Positions 22,421-31,426 of a stretch of DNA of 64,000 nt are shown here, piece after piece. The DNA is taken from positions 1,144,949 to 1,208,948 of the forward strand of contig NZ_LMJL01000012.1 in NCBI RefSeq assembly GCF_001429295.1, written 5' to 3'. The stretch comes from Flavobacterium sp. Root935 (GTDB lineage Bacteria; Bacteroidota; Bacteroidia; Flavobacteriales; Flavobacteriaceae). How positions within the stretch are numbered: the first letter of the stretch is position 1; each line of letters begins with the position of its first letter. The notes under the pieces were generated by a model. It saw nothing but the letters and a program-made list of their open reading frames with translations. It was not told the DNA's origin and ran no database searches. Position numbers and translations under genes: made by a program.

Positions 22421-23740
22421 ATGTCAGATTCCACCAAAAACCAATTAAAGAAAAGTTTAGGCCTTAGTTTTAACATTGCCGTATTAATTGGAGGAACAAT
22501 CGGCGTTGGAATTTTACGAACTCCAGGAACAATCGCAGAAATGCTTAATAATTACTGGCTCATAATCGCTTCATGGCTTTTTGGCGGTTTTTATGTTTTG
22601 CTTGGCGCTAATTCTTACGCAGAACTAGCTACAATGTTACCAAAAGCCGGAGGATCTTATAATTATATTAAAAGAGCTTTTGGCGAATATGCAGGTTTTC
22701 TATCCGGCTGGTTTGATTATATAACAAATGTTATTCCGCCTGCATTTTATTGCATCGTAATCAGTGAATATCTTATCATTTTATTTCCAGCATTGTCTAG
22801 TTATTCAACAGTAATAGCGATTTCACTTTTGACTGCTTTTGTATTAATTCATTTAAGCGGTGTCAAAAACGGAAGTGTTATACAACAGATTACCAGTTTT
22901 TTAAAAGTGATTTGTTTTGTGGCTTTAGTTGTAGCTTGTTTCATGTATTCTGGTGTTGAAGTGCCAGCGATTCAAACAGACAGCAGCTTCTTTCAAATCG
23001 GATTAATCTTTGGATTTTTTAAATCATTACAACTTATTATCGGAACTTATAATGGCTGGAACAGCGCTTGTTTTTTTGCCGAAGAAAATGATGATCCAAG
23101 TAAAAATATTCCGAAGTCACTATATAGTGGAGTTTTACTCGTTATGGCAATTTATGTTTTGGTAAATGCTGCATTTTTCCACGTACTGCCAATCGAAACT
23201 TTAGCCAAATCAAATCTCGCGGCGGCCGATGTGGCTAAAATTCTTTTTGGAGAAAATGGCGCTGTAATCGTTACTGTAATTTCTATCTTTTCACTAATTA
23301 GTATTTTGAATGCTTTTATGATGATTCCGCCCCGAATTCTTTACGGATTAAGCCGTGACGGATTTTTTATCGAAAAAGGAACACAAATCAATAAAGGAGG
23401 AACGCCAATTGTTGCATTGTTAGTTTCATCTTTCGTAAGTTTATTTTTGATCTGCATCGGTTCTTTTGAAGTGCTGTTTTCATTTGCTGCTTTTATCTCG
23501 ATTATCGTTTGGGGACTCGCCTACTTTTCTCTTTTAAAACTAAGAACATCAGAGCCCAATTTGCCAAGACCTTACCGCTCATTTTGGTATCCGTGGACAA
23601 CGATAATTGCTATTGTAGCTTCTATTGCTTTGTTAGTGGGATTCATTTACAGTGATCCTAAAAGTTTTATAATTATTATCGGAATTACGATTATTTCTTA
23701 TCCTTTATTTTTGGTTTTGAGAAAAACTAAAAAGGGTTAA
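22421..23740 (+). CDS. APC-family amino-acid permease, 439 aa
   Basis: Twelve hydrophobic helices. Helix 1 contains the glycine-rich binding motif (AVLIGGTIGVGILRTPGTIAE) of APC/LAT-type transporters, and helix 6 contains the matching break (LIIGTYNGWNSACFFAEENDDPSKNIPKSLYSG), where the EE-pair and KNIPKS are family hallmarks. It is an inner-membrane cation- or exchange-driven amino-acid transporter; the substrate is not predictable. The start follows a short cytosolic tail MSDSTKNQLKKSLGLSFN. It has its own upstream -7 element and no partner gene. Confidence 0.9.
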   Translation: MSDSTKNQLKKSLGLSFNIAVLIGGTIGVGILRTPGTIAEMLNNYWLIIASWLFGGFYVLLGANSYAELATMLPKAGGSYNYIKRAFGEYAGFLSGWFDYITNVIPPAFYCIVISEYLIILFPALSSYSTVIAISLLTAFVLIHLSGVKNGSVIQQITSFLKVICFVALVVACFMYSGVEVPAIQTDSSFFQIGLIFGFFKSLQLIIGTYNGWNSACFFAEENDDPSKNIPKSLYSGVLLVMAIYVLVNAAFFHVLPIETLAKSNLAAADVAKILFGENGAVIVTVISIFSLISILNAFMMIPPRILYGLSRDGFFIEKGTQINKGGTPIVALLVSSFVSLFLICIGSFEVLFSFAAFISIIVWGLAYFSLLKLRTSEPNLPRPYRSFWYPWTTIIAIVASIALLVGFIYSDPKSFIIIIGITIISYPLFLVLRKTKKG

Positions 23741-23748
23741 TTTGAAAT

Positions 23749-23960
23749 TTTCAAACGTCCCGAAGGGACGATACGATTATGAATTTATTTTTTTTTACCG
23801 ATGAAATGTTCCCACGGAACATATATTGAATCCTTAGATATTCCGATGAAACAGTAGTACTTTAGTCTTCTTTCTGCCAATTATTACTCTGTTCTATCGG
23901 AACATTTCGTCGGTAGAAAAAGGTTAAATAAAACGTATTTACGTTCCGTAGAAACGTCTG
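23749..23960. repeat. Cluster of palindromic repeats, ATGTTCC type
   Basis: Contains CGTCCCgaaGGGACG (23756-23770), a perfect palindrome. TTTTTACCGATGAAATGTTCC followed by CACGGAACAT lies at about 23794-23822. The reversed near-copy TCGGAACATTTCGTCGGTAG lies at 23898-23917, and ACGTTCCGTAGAAACGTC at 23941-23958. It accounts for most of the 23741-24036 gap; no gene is seen. Arms in opposite orientation suggest a folded element. Confidence 0.65.
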
Positions 23961-24036
23961 ATTATTTTAATTATTTATATTTAAACCTTTTAAGAAGTTG
24001 TAACTTTTTTTTTAAATTTACCCAAAAAATAAAAAA

Positions 24037-24513
24037 GTGGGACATTGCCTACAAGCATTCATCTGCACAAAAACTGATTCAGAAAATTTTGCTAAAAGTT
24101 TTAAAAATGCCATTAGTATTTCTCTTGGTCAAGGAATTGCTCTTGTTCCAATGACAGAGGAATTATTTGATGAAATTAATAATTCTCAAACCTCAGGTTT
24201 TATCAAAAATTTTAAATTTATCAACGAAAACATAGAAGAAATTATCCTAAAAATAATTGAAAATAAAAAGCTCGCTTACGTTGAATCAGAATATTTTGGT
24301 AGTACTGGAAGCCAAAAAGCAATTATTTGGAACCAAAAGAATAGAGAACAAGTTTTAGTATTGGGAAAAGACAATATTAATAATGTTCTTAAATATTTTG
24401 GTGTGATAGCCGATGAAGGAATAGATGAATTCCAAACATTAGGTTTTCATAATAATAGAAGTACACAGAAATGGATAGAAAATACCTTAAAACAAAACCC
24501 GACAGGTTTTTGA
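24037..24513 (+). CDS. Orphan hypothetical protein, GTG start, 158 aa
   Basis: The frame opens with GTG (Met-Gly-His-Cys-Leu-Gln-Ala-Phe-Ile); no ATG occurs nearby that would keep the compact N-terminus, so GTG is accepted. The product is a soluble alpha/beta protein without signal peptide; no family is recognised. It contains SQKAIIWNQKNREQVLVLG and NNVLKYFGVIADEGIDEFQT, which look like a folded domain. It is single, AT-rich and lies between a repeat cluster and a converging gene. The stop codon lies inside a terminator hairpin (24497-24525). It could be an immunity- or cargo-type orphan, but nothing in the sequence proves that. Confidence 0.6.
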   Translation: MGHCLQAFICTKTDSENFAKSFKNAISISLGQGIALVPMTEELFDEINNSQTSGFIKNFKFINENIEEIILKIIENKKLAYVESEYFGSTGSQKAIIWNQKNREQVLVLGKDNINNVLKYFGVIADEGIDEFQTLGFHNNRSTQKWIENTLKQNPTGF

Positions 24514-24525
24514 AATCTGTCGGGT
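24497..24525. terminator. CCCGACAG-type hairpin overlapping a stop codon
   Basis: ACCCGACAGGTTT pairs with AAATCTGTCGGGT (13 bp, one G-T), 3-nt loop. The TGA of the 24037-24513 gene is in the loop and right arm. The T-rich flank is on the minus-strand side, so it suits the gene ending at 24545. Similar hairpins recur at 27951 and 32008. Confidence 0.7.
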
Positions 24526-24544
24526 CCCTCAATAAAATATACTG

Positions 24545-26809
24545 TTATCTCCTTGCTTTAAAATATTCTTCTAAACTTTCACATCCCGATAAATCTGAAG
24601 TGAATTCAGGAAATTGTTTTTTAACTCGTTTTGAACTAGAATATTCATTCTTTTCAGCATAATCCATCATTCGCAAACAAAGTGCCTTGAATTTATCTGT
24701 TTTGGCATTTTGATAAGCTAATTTATAATTTGCGATAGCTTTACCTCTACTTCTATATTCAATGTCATCAATATAGGATTCATTATTGTATTTGTCCCAA
24801 TATGATCTACTCGAATAACGGCGCATCATCCAGGAATTCCCATAATCTGTCATATTGTAATAGCAATTTGCAATTAAAAAATAGTAATAATCCCGATCTT
24901 TTGTTTTTGAGTTATTTGCCAAATTGGTATATTTAATCAAATGCTCAGTTATAGAAAGTTTGGTTACAAAATATTTTTCTTCATGCTGAATAAAGTTTTT
25001 TGTATGCTTAAAATCATAAAACGGATTTTGGTCAAACAGATAATACTCATCATATTTTCCTCTTTCCCAACCATTATAATTATCCTGCCAGTATTTTTCA
25101 GGTAATTCTTTGAAAGTGGTTAAAGCCTTATTTAATTGATCTTCCCGAATGTATTTTGTTCCCAGTAAATCTTTGAGATAATCTTTATCACGAATAAGCT
25201 TAGCATAGATTTTCTTTTCAAAATCAGTTGTATTGTTCTCTTCTATTTTATTTACTATTTTTTGAAGATCATTTGCCGAATAAACAAAATCTAAATAATC
25301 AAAATAGGTGTGAAATTCTTCTAGATTTCCAGAAGTTTTAATTCTGTTAGAGCGCCATTCCACATTATCATAATGATAACGATAATAATCTTGTTCATTA
25401 CTAATCAGAGATATTAAAGCTAATCCATCTTCAATATTCCCTCTAAATTCTAATTCGCGCCCTAAAGCAAAAATAAAACGTTCATCATCTTTATATTTTA
25501 AAATAATATCTTCTATTTGAGGTTTTATAACAGCATTTCCATTTTCCTGATTAGCTATAATGCAGAGTGCCTTTATTTTTTCAATTTCTTCTGTTATTTT
25601 CTCTTTTGGGTATTCTTTTTCAAAAGATTCAATGTGCCTTAAACAAGAAGAATAATCCTTAGATATAAACTGCAAATTAATCTGAATCGCTTTCCAAACT
25701 AAGGGATTTTGAGTTTTATTGATTTCAACCAAATTTATGAAATCCAGAACTTCTTTTGCATACAATCTGTCTTTTTCAGAACGTTTTCTTAAAGTTTCAG
25801 TTGTTATTTTATCACCCTCATTGATCCACCAAGATGATCCAAATTCAGTGGAAGGCGAATAATTAGAGTAATATGGAGTATAAACCCAATCTTCAATCTT
25901 ATTAGCTTCTCGTAAAAGCAGAAAATCCAGAATTTCAGATTTTGGATTATTTATATAAATCTTTTTTAAATAATTAAGGTTTTTATCTACTTTCTGTACA
26001 GAAGCATAGGCATATATATTTGCTATTTCTTCTTTGCTTTTGGCATATTTTAAAGCTTCCTTAACTTCAAAATCAAAAAAATAATAACTTGCATATCTTT
26101 TCTCAGCAGAATTTGCCATCAAATTAACGACATCAATTATTTTTCCTGGATCTGAATTTCTCATTGTATAAAAAAACAGGCTCCAATAATAGAGATAATC
26201 TTTTTGTTTATTTCTGAAATTTGATTCAAATACGGATTCTAACTTCTCGCTTCTTAGTGAATAATAGGCAAGCCGAATTGCTAAAAAAGCATACTTACGC
26301 TTAAAATATTGGTTTTGTTCTTTTTGTATAATGTGAATTATTTTATCCAATAACGCACTTCGATCATGATCCAAAAATTCATTTCGTTCCCAAATGTCTT
26401 CTTCATAAGGATTTATTTCGCTGTTTTTAGCTATTTTTAAATAAGCAATAGCCTCTTTTTTATTGTTTTCATATAAATACCTGATAAATTCGTTATTACT
26501 TTTTGGATTAATATCTGTAAATGATAAATTGAAATTAAAATCCTCTATTTCATTTATTGAAACTTTTTTATTGGTATAATTATACCAATCTATAATATTA
26601 GCATCAATTGCTTTATTACTATTTTTTTCATCATAATTATATCCCAAAATATTAGCATTATAATAAAATGCTCCGAATCCGGAAAATTTAAAATACTCTG
26701 GTTTAAGAATAGAATACCGAATGTCCTCGCCATACGGAGAATAACCGCAAGCAAAGCTCTTGAAAAAGCTACTTACTAAAAGAGCTGTAAAAACTAGAAA
26801 TTTCTGCAT
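24545..26809 (-). CDS. Large exported hypothetical protein, TPR-like helical, 754 aa
   Basis: Signal peptide (VFTALLVSSFFKSFACGYSP) with Cys at the junction, so it may be a lipoprotein or a secreted Cys-containing protein. After an N-terminal CGYSPYGEDIRYSILKP segment the sequence is a long series of paired helices with Tyr, Ala and Leu at repeat positions (for example YYFLIANCYYNMTDYGNSW and AIANYKLAYQNAKTDKFKAL), resembling degenerate tetratricopeptide repeats. I do not recognise the family. Its start lies 41 bp inside the upstream lipoprotein gene, so the two are translationally coupled and probably act together. Function unknown. Confidence 0.75.
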   Translation of the reverse strand: MQKFLVFTALLVSSFFKSFACGYSPYGEDIRYSILKPEYFKFSGFGAFYYNANILGYNYDEKNSNKAIDANIIDWYNYTNKKVSINEIEDFNFNLSFTDINPKSNNEFIRYLYENNKKEAIAYLKIAKNSEINPYEEDIWERNEFLDHDRSALLDKIIHIIQKEQNQYFKRKYAFLAIRLAYYSLRSEKLESVFESNFRNKQKDYLYYWSLFFYTMRNSDPGKIIDVVNLMANSAEKRYASYYFFDFEVKEALKYAKSKEEIANIYAYASVQKVDKNLNYLKKIYINNPKSEILDFLLLREANKIEDWVYTPYYSNYSPSTEFGSSWWINEGDKITTETLRKRSEKDRLYAKEVLDFINLVEINKTQNPLVWKAIQINLQFISKDYSSCLRHIESFEKEYPKEKITEEIEKIKALCIIANQENGNAVIKPQIEDIILKYKDDERFIFALGRELEFRGNIEDGLALISLISNEQDYYRYHYDNVEWRSNRIKTSGNLEEFHTYFDYLDFVYSANDLQKIVNKIEENNTTDFEKKIYAKLIRDKDYLKDLLGTKYIREDQLNKALTTFKELPEKYWQDNYNGWERGKYDEYYLFDQNPFYDFKHTKNFIQHEEKYFVTKLSITEHLIKYTNLANNSKTKDRDYYYFLIANCYYNMTDYGNSWMMRRYSSRSYWDKYNNESYIDDIEYRSRGKAIANYKLAYQNAKTDKFKALCLRMMDYAEKNEYSSSKRVKKQFPEFTSDLSGCESLEEYFKARR

Positions 26810-27827
26810 TGCTGTATTTTTTAAAAGTACTTTCGCCTAAATCAAATAATGAAATTGTAGTGTTTTTATCCAGCTCAACATTATTTTTTATAATTGAAAT
26901 TGCCTCCCTTATTTTTTTTGAATCTACTTCTTCACATTTTATCTGGTCACCAATTCTAAAATAATTCTTATCATTATAAGTAGTATCTTTTGTTACTTCA
27001 TACCACATTGGCTTAACTTCTTTGGTAAATGTTTTCATATCGGCAGAATTTATATTCAGCAAGCCAGAAAAACGATCATTTTGATACCATTGTGTCCAAT
27101 AAAAAACAGGTAATGCTACATCCAAATGTAATGGATAACTTCTTCTTTTATTTAAATATGACTTTAATTCATCCAGATCTAAAATGGAATTTTTTGTTTT
27201 GTTTTCTAATGGTTTTATTAAGTTGTAACACATCAGCATTGCTTTATCTACTGGTGGAACTCCCATAATATCTGGATATTTATAAGGATAAAGACGAAGT
27301 GTACAACTTATTTGTTTTTTTGAGAGTTCTTTAATCTTTTTCAGCAAATAAAAATACTTGTCTTTAGTTGATTTTGTCCAATCGCAATCAATTTGAATTT
27401 CATCATATTCAAAAATTACCTTTTCTTCGTTAAAGTAATAAGATTCTTTATGATATTTATCGACTAAAAAAACAATATTATCTGCCAGCTTATCAAGCGA
27501 TTTTTCATTATTATATTGAAATATCTCATTTCTTATAAAAACAGTCGGCACAATATTTAGAGAATCCAGATTACGAAACATATATTCATTTGGTGAATTT
27601 TTTTGATAAGGAAAATTACCCATCGCCTCATTGTAATCGACTTCAAATAATTTATAGTATATTTTTTTTACCTTTAATTTATTGATCCCTTTAACAGATT
27701 CATCATCAAAATACGAACTACTTTTCCAGTAGTAAAAGGCCCTTTCAACATTTTCAATCTTGTTTTCTTTATTCGAACAAGACCAAAATACGATTGAAAT
27801 AAAAAGAAGTAAAATACTGTTTTTCAT
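26769..27827 (-). CDS. Lipoprotein with DUF3142-like TIM-barrel pattern, 352 aa
   Basis: Lipobox in FISIVFWSCSNKE, so it is membrane-anchored. The body shows alternating strands and helices typical of a TIM barrel; EYDEIQIDCDWTKSTKDKYFYLLKKI followed by ISCTLRLYPYKYPD resembles the 'IQIDFD..S...Y..LL..LR....LS.T.LP.W' pattern of DUF3142 and related glycosidase-like proteins, with Asp residues where catalytic acids would sit. This assignment is by pattern only. It overlaps the downstream exported protein by 41 bp in a different frame, indicating translational coupling. No relatives elsewhere in the window. Confidence 0.7.
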   Translation of the reverse strand: MKNSILLLFISIVFWSCSNKENKIENVERAFYYWKSSSYFDDESVKGINKLKVKKIYYKLFEVDYNEAMGNFPYQKNSPNEYMFRNLDSLNIVPTVFIRNEIFQYNNEKSLDKLADNIVFLVDKYHKESYYFNEEKVIFEYDEIQIDCDWTKSTKDKYFYLLKKIKELSKKQISCTLRLYPYKYPDIMGVPPVDKAMLMCYNLIKPLENKTKNSILDLDELKSYLNKRRSYPLHLDVALPVFYWTQWYQNDRFSGLLNINSADMKTFTKEVKPMWYEVTKDTTYNDKNYFRIGDQIKCEEVDSKKIREAISIIKNNVELDKNTTISLFDLGESTFKKYSNAEISSFYSSFSK

Positions 27828-27950
27828 TATAAATGAGAATAAAATTAAAGAGATAAGTTGTACTTAAAATTATAGATTTTTAATATACTTATATTTAAAA
27901 ATCATAAACTATTTATCAAACGAAAAAGTAATACATTTATTACAAATAAA

Positions 27951-27985
27951 AAACCCGACAAATTTTAAAAATTTATCGGGTTTTT
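27951..27985. terminator. CCCGACA-type terminator
   Basis: AAACCCGACAAATTTT pairs with AAAATTTATCGGGTTT with one C-A mismatch; A's on one side and T's on the other. It is the second of two hairpins beyond the valS stop on the minus strand. Confidence 0.75.
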
Positions 27986-27994
27986 ATCTTTATA

Positions 27995-28021
27995 CCTAAC
28001 AGGTTTTAGAAACCTGTTAGG
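27995..28021 (-). terminator. First hairpin after valS
   Basis: CCTAACAGGTTT and AAACCTGTTAGG form a perfect 12-bp stem with a 3-nt loop, starting 12 bp after the valS stop. Confidence 0.7.
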
Positions 28022-28032
28022 ATAGCCATTTA

Positions 28033-30666
28033 TTATTTCAAACCAGCAATACTTTGCTCGATTGTAGCAATTTTTGCTAAAGCATCTGCTTCTTTTTGTT
28101 TTTCATTTGCTAAAACTTTCTCTGGCGCTCCGGCAACAAATTTTTCGTTTGATAATTTTGCCTGAACCGATTTTAAGAAACCTTGCGTGTAAACCAACTC
28201 TGCAGTTAGTTTTGCAATTTCTGCTTCAACATCAATATTTCCTGAAATCGGGATGAAATATTCGTTTGATTTTACACGGAAAGATAATGCCCCGTCAACT
28301 TTTGCAGTAACATATTCGAAAGCAGAAACGTTTCCTAATTTCGTCACAATTGAATCAAAATGCGTTGTCAGGTTCTCGCTGTTAATTGCTTTTAATTCGA
28401 TTGCATCTTTAAACGGAATATTTTTATCTTTTCTGATCGTTCTAATTCCAGAAATTACTTCTGTAATATTATCAAAATCAGTAATTAAATCTGCATTGAA
28501 TGGTTTTAATTCTGGCCAAGTCGAAACAATTAAAGCTTCTTCTGGAGTTCTCTCTGCAATAAACTGCCAAATTTCCTCTGTTAAGAAAGGCATAAATGGG
28601 TGAAGTAATTTTAAATTACTTTCTAACATTTCGATTGCTTTGTCAAACGTTGCTTTATCAATTGGCTGTTGATATGCTGGTTTGATCATTTCAAGGAACC
28701 AAGAACAGAAATCATCCCAAACCAATTTATAAATTGCCATTAATGAATCTGAAATTCTGTATTTCTCAAAATTATCTTCAATGTCAACTAAAGTCTGCTG
28801 TAATTTCGCTTCGTACCATTCGATTGCTACTTTTGATGATTCAGGCTGAGCGATAGTTTCTGAAACTTCCCATCCTTTAATCAATTTGAAGGCATTCCAT
28901 ATTTTATTAGAGAACGCTTTTCCTTGGTTACATAATTCTTCATCAAACATAATGTCGTTTCCTGCAGAAGCGCTTAAAAGCAATCCTACACGAACACCGT
29001 CAGCTCCGAATTTATCAATCAAGTCTAAAGGATCAGGAGAATTCCCTAATGATTTAGACATTTTACGACGTTGTTTGTCACGAACTAAACCAGTTAAATA
29101 TACATTTGTAAATGGTTTTTCGCCTGCATATTCGTAACCTGCGATAATCATTCTCGCAACCCAGAAAAATAAAATATCTGGACCTGTTACCAAGTCATTT
29201 GTTGGATAGTAATATTTGAAATCTGGACTTTCTGGATCCATGATTCCTCCAAAAACTGACATTGGCCACAACCAAGATGAAAACCAAGTATCTAGAGCAT
29301 CAACATCTTGTTTTAAGTCAGCTGTTGTAAGTGAGTTGTTAGATGTTTTTTCTTTTGCTAAAGCTAAAGCATCTTCGATATTTTCAGCCACTACAAAATC
29401 TTCTTTTCCGTCTCCGTAATAATAAGCTGGGATTTGTTGTCCCCACCATAACTGACGAGAAATGTTCCAATCGCGAATATTGTTTAACCAGTGCGCATAA
29501 GTATTTTCGAAACGTTTTGGATGTAATTTAATATCTCCCGTTTCTAAAACTGACTTAATTGCCGGTTTTACCAATTCTTCCATTTTCAAGAACCATTGGT
29601 CTGATAATCTTGGTTCGATTACCGCTTTTGTTCTTTCAGAAGTTCCTACTTTATTCAAGTGGATTTCTGTTTTTGCTAAAGCTCCAATTTCTTCTAATTC
29701 TTTTGCAATTTCAGTACGAACCACAAAACGATCTTTTCCTTGATAATGCAATCCGAAACTATTTAATGTCGCATCTTCATTAAAAATATCAACGATTTCT
29801 AGATTGTGTTTTTCACCCAGCGTTTTATCGTTCATATCATGAGCAGGCGTTACTTTTAAACATCCTGTTCCGAATTCTACATCTACATATTCGTCTTCAA
29901 TAATCGGAATTACTCTGCCACAAATTGGAACGATTGCTTTTTTACCTTTTAAATGTGTAAAACGCTCATCGTTCGGGTTGATGCAAATTGCAGTATCTCC
30001 GAAGATAGTCTCTGGACGTGTTGTTGCAATCGTCAAGAAATCTTCTGAACCTTCAATTTTATATTTTAAGAAAAATAATTTTCCTTGTTGTTCTTCGTAA
30101 ATAACTTCTTCATCAGATAAAGTTGTTTTAGCTTCTGGATCCCAGTTCACCATTCGGTAACCTCTGTAGATCAAACCTTTGTTGTATAAATCTACAAACG
30201 ATTTAATTACAGATGCAGACATATCTGGATCCATCGTAAACTTAGTACGTTCCCAATCGCATGAGGCACCTAATTTTTTAAGCTGCTCCAAAATTGTTCC
30301 GCCGTATTTATCTGTCCATTCCCAAGCATGTTTTAGGAATTCTTCACGCGTTAAATCATTTTTATTGATTCCTTCTGCTTTCAATTTAGCCACAACTTTT
30401 GCTTCAGTTGCAATAGATGCGTGATCCGTTCCTGGAACCCAGCAGGCATTGAAACCTTTAAGTCGTGCACGGCGAATTAAAACATCCTGAATTGTATTGT
30501 TCAGCATATGTCCCATGTGAAGGACTCCAGTGACGTTTGGCGGCGGAATTACAATTGTATAAGGTGTTCTATGATCTGGTTCTGAATGAAAATAATTGTT
30601 TTTCATCCAGTAATCATACCATTTGTTCTCGATCGTCTTAGCGTCAAATTGTGCTGGAATTGTCAT
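28033..30666 (-). CDS. valS: Valine-tRNA ligase, 877 aa
   Basis: Charges tRNA-Val with valine in the cytoplasm. The class I HIGH motif is HMGH at residues 50-53 (PPPNVTGVLHMGHMLNNT), and the KMSKS loop is present as RRKMSKSLGNSPDPLDLIDKFGADGVR. The editing (CP1) domain contains TTRPETIFGDTAICINPND, and the C-terminal coiled-coil arm (about residues 815-877, AEIAKLTAELVYTQGFLKS) is intact. Length is typical of Bacteroidota ValRS. It is monocistronic: double terminators follow, and a TACTTTTG element (minus strand, 30832-30839) lies upstream. No T-box is visible, as expected outside Firmicutes. Confidence 0.98.
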   Translation of the reverse strand: MTIPAQFDAKTIENKWYDYWMKNNYFHSEPDHRTPYTIVIPPPNVTGVLHMGHMLNNTIQDVLIRRARLKGFNACWVPGTDHASIATEAKVVAKLKAEGINKNDLTREEFLKHAWEWTDKYGGTILEQLKKLGASCDWERTKFTMDPDMSASVIKSFVDLYNKGLIYRGYRMVNWDPEAKTTLSDEEVIYEEQQGKLFFLKYKIEGSEDFLTIATTRPETIFGDTAICINPNDERFTHLKGKKAIVPICGRVIPIIEDEYVDVEFGTGCLKVTPAHDMNDKTLGEKHNLEIVDIFNEDATLNSFGLHYQGKDRFVVRTEIAKELEEIGALAKTEIHLNKVGTSERTKAVIEPRLSDQWFLKMEELVKPAIKSVLETGDIKLHPKRFENTYAHWLNNIRDWNISRQLWWGQQIPAYYYGDGKEDFVVAENIEDALALAKEKTSNNSLTTADLKQDVDALDTWFSSWLWPMSVFGGIMDPESPDFKYYYPTNDLVTGPDILFFWVARMIIAGYEYAGEKPFTNVYLTGLVRDKQRRKMSKSLGNSPDPLDLIDKFGADGVRVGLLLSASAGNDIMFDEELCNQGKAFSNKIWNAFKLIKGWEVSETIAQPESSKVAIEWYEAKLQQTLVDIEDNFEKYRISDSLMAIYKLVWDDFCSWFLEMIKPAYQQPIDKATFDKAIEMLESNLKLLHPFMPFLTEEIWQFIAERTPEEALIVSTWPELKPFNADLITDFDNITEVISGIRTIRKDKNIPFKDAIELKAINSENLTTHFDSIVTKLGNVSAFEYVTAKVDGALSFRVKSNEYFIPISGNIDVEAEIAKLTAELVYTQGFLKSVQAKLSNEKFVAGAPEKVLANEKQKEADALAKIATIEQSIAGLK

Positions 30667-30670
30667 TTAT

Positions 30671-30795
30671 TAGGTTGTTTATTCGTTTAACTGTTTAATC
30701 GTTTATTTGGCTAACTGTTTAATTGTTAATTGGTCTTCGGATCAATTATTAATCCTCATTCGATTAAACGAATTAACGATTAAACAATTAAACAC
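30671..30795. repeat. Inverted GTTTAATCGTTTA-type repeat upstream of valS
   Basis: The left part reads GTTTAACTGTTTAATCGTTT and similar phrases; the right part (30760-30793) reads CGATTAAACGAATTAACGAT and TAAACAATTAAAC, its reverse complement in shuffled form. It lies in the valS leader region. Related units occur at 49345-49387. Confidence 0.5.
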
Positions 30796-30831
30796 CAAAA
30801 TTGGTTCAATTTTTGTAATTATAACTGAGAG

Positions 30832-30839
30832 CAAAAGTA
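30832..30839 (-). promoter_or_regulatory. -7 element of valS
   Basis: TACTTTTG followed by CTCTCAG on the minus strand; it gives a leader of about 160 nt spanning the repeat block at 30671-30795. Confidence 0.5.
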
Positions 30840-30875
30840 AATAATTAAGTACACTATAAAAAGAGAAATAATAAT

Positions 30876-30905
30876 TTGTGTGTTAATTAAAAGAATGTAT
30901 ATTTA
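30876..30905 (+). promoter_or_regulatory. Promoter of the DUF1573 gene
   Basis: TTG at 30876-30878, 19-bp spacer, TATATTTA at 30898-30905 (one mismatch to TAnnTTTG), 24 bp before the ATG. Confidence 0.65.
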
Positions 30906-30929
30906 CTTACAATTAAAAACTAATTTCAT

Positions 30930-31310
30930 ATGAAAAATGCAGCCACTTTTATTGCAGTTTTATTGTTTAGTGCAATAAGTTATGCACAAAACGGCCCAAA
31001 AATTGAATTTGCAGCCCCTGACAATACAATTGATTATGGAAAAATTTCTAAAGGTGATAATGGGCTTCGCTCTTTTGAATTTACAAATACAGGAGATGCT
31101 CCTTTATTAATTACTGGTGCAGAATCAACAGTAAGTTCAATTATAGTAACAAAACCTTCGGCAGCAATTATGCCGGGTAAAAAAGGAAAAATCGATGTAA
31201 AATACAACATGGCTTCGGGACCAATTCGTAAAACAATTACTGTTGAAACAAATGCAGTAAATTATCCTGACGGAAGAGTCGCCCTTAAAATTAAAGGTGA
31301 AGTTTTATAA
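30930..31310 (+). CDS. DUF1573 domain exported protein, 126 aa
   Basis: Signal peptide (LLFSAISYAQN) followed by one immunoglobulin-like DUF1573 domain: FAAPDNTIDYGKISKGDNGL then RSFEFTNTGDAPLLITGAES, and the closing KTITVETNAVNYPDGRVALKIKGEV. Such proteins are abundant in Bacteroidota and are exported to the periplasm or surface; the exact role is unknown. It has its own promoter and a perfect terminator at 31331-31366, so it is a single-gene unit. It is divergent from valS. Confidence 0.9.
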   Translation: MKNAATFIAVLLFSAISYAQNGPKIEFAAPDNTIDYGKISKGDNGLRSFEFTNTGDAPLLITGAESTVSSIIVTKPSAAIMPGKKGKIDVKYNMASGPIRKTITVETNAVNYPDGRVALKIKGEVL

Positions 31311-31330
31311 AATTTAATCTTATAAATAAC

Positions 31331-31366
31331 AAAAGCCGTTTCTATTTAAAGAAACGGCTTTTTTTT
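31331..31366 (+). terminator. Terminator of the DUF1573 gene
   Basis: AAAAGCCGTTTC/GAAACGGCTTTT, a perfect 12-bp stem with an 8-nt loop and a T run. Confidence 0.92.
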
Positions 31367-31376
31367 ATTATAAATC

Positions 31377-31405
31377 TTGTCATTTCGAAGAAGGAGAAAT
31401 GACAA
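31377..31405. repeat. TTGTCATTTC hairpin repeat
   Basis: TTGTCATTTC and GAAATGACAA flank GAAGAAGGA. A sister element with the same arms but TTCC/GGAA is at 55694-55722. Both lie at the 3' side of minus-strand genes. A widespread Flavobacterium-type intergenic element. Confidence 0.6.
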
Positions 31406-31426
31406 AATTGTGTAATTACTTTGATA

